Positions 63,697-64,000 of a stretch of 64,000 nucleotides of DNA are shown here, one piece after another; the first letter of the stretch is position 1, and every line of letters starts with the position of its first letter. The DNA comes from Niveibacterium microcysteis (GTDB taxonomy: Bacteria; Pseudomonadota; Gammaproteobacteria; Burkholderiales; Rhodocyclaceae): assembly GCF_017161445.1 (NCBI RefSeq), contig NZ_CP071060.1, positions 3,782,001 to 3,846,000 of the forward strand. The letters are read 5' to 3'. The notes under the pieces are model-generated. The model ran no database searches and had not been told where the DNA came from. It worked only from the letters and a program-made list of their open reading frames with translations. Position numbers and translations under genes: made by a program.

Positions 63697-64000
63697 ATGA
63701 GCATCAATAACGCCTCCCGCCGGGAATTCCTCAAGCGCGCCGCAGCCCTGTCGGCCCTCGGCGGCGCCGCACCGTTCGCGCTGAACCTTGCCGGCATCGG
63801 CGCCGCGGCTGCAGCGACCGACCCTGACTACAAGGCCCTTGTCTGCCTGTTCTTCTACGGCGGCAACGACCAGACGAATACGGTGATTCCGTACGACGCG
63901 ACCTCGTACAACGACTACTACGCCGCCCGCGACACCATCGCGCGAGCGCAAGCGGACCTGCTGCCGCTGACCACGCTGAGCGACCTTGGCGGACGCCAGC
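63697..64000 (+). CDS. DUF1501-domain protein, N-terminal part (cut by window edge)
   Basis: The start of a DUF1501 protein that runs off the window. It begins MSINNASRREFLKRAAALSA, a twin-arginine (Tat) signal with RREFLK, and an Ala-rich cleavage region near residue 40. The mature part reads ALVCLFFYGGNDQTNTVIPYD, the FxxGGND signature of DUF1501, which belongs to the alkaline-phosphatase/sulfatase-like superfamily. It follows the DUF1800 gene by 12 bases with GCGGAG before the ATG. It should be exported folded by Tat. Confidence 0.88.
   Translation, partial: MSINNASRREFLKRAAALSALGGAAPFALNLAGIGAAAAATDPDYKALVCLFFYGGNDQTNTVIPYDATSYNDYYAARDTIARAQADLLPLTTLSDLGGRQ

Noticed and set aside
61945..63951. 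A 668-codon minus-strand frame opposite the DUF1800 gene
   Set aside because: The plus strand has a lipobox, DUF1800 motifs and the DUF1501 partner; the minus frame has no recognisable domain.

Overview
The window is a high-GC chromosomal segment of a Gram-negative bacterium, most likely a betaproteobacterium of the Rhodocyclales/Azoarcus type. I infer this from gene order and protein flavour, not from a database search. Indicators are the LPS genes (lptD, waaA, waaC, waaE-like, gmhB), an EF-P with Arg32 next to its rhamnosyltransferase EarP, heterotetrameric GlyQS, the rpsU-yqeY-dnaG-rpoD operon, and a betaproteobacterial-type H-NS. Most of the window is dense housekeeping DNA. Many adjacent genes overlap by 4 bases (ATGA), which suggests translational coupling.

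Layout: 1-2.1 kb is the end of a histidine kinase and its HD-GYP response regulator. 2.2-9.6 kb on the minus strand holds terB-like, glyQ, glyS, gmhB, plsC, a YgjP-like metalloprotease and gloA, interrupted by a plus-strand orphan PstS-like protein. 9.8-14.4 kb carries a MATE pump, an FMN reductase, a polyphosphate:AMP phosphotransferase and an esterase. 14.5-20.3 kb is the miaB-phoH-ybeY-corC-lnt operon, with an N-terminally extended YbeY. 20.4-24.0 kb is the only clearly accessory stretch. It starts at an elongator tRNA-Met and contains a tyrosine integrase, an excisionase-like protein, a broken second integrase and a repeat-bearing intergenic region. 24.0-29.0 kb is a TetR-regulated RND efflux operon.

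29.1-31.5 kb is pcm, a rhodanese and a TolC-like protein; 31.6-34.7 kb is LPS core synthesis (waaA, waaC, waaE-like); then apaH. 35.6-39.5 kb on the minus strand is efp, earP, GNAT, an MFS exporter and a possible 49-residue peptide. 39.7-45.9 kb holds proA, a chalcone-isomerase-like protein, ogt, xerD, H-NS, folB, plsY and tsaD. 46.0-51.0 kb is the macromolecular synthesis operon (rpsU, yqeY, dnaG, rpoD) followed by a tRNA-Ile2(CAT). 51.1-57.5 kb is lptD-surA-pdxA-patatin-rsmA. Divergent from it is amgK-murU (peptidoglycan sugar recycling), then pepP and a UbiH-type hydroxylase. The window ends in a DUF1800/DUF1501 pair that runs off the edge.

I found no CRISPR array, rRNA operon or complete insertion sequence. 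The most unusual items are the tRNA-Met island with its frameshifted integrase, the candidate small peptide upstream of an MFS exporter and acetyltransferase, the YbeY extension, a small-RNA or attenuator candidate before ogt, and a MATE gene whose conserved N-terminus has no ordinary start codon.
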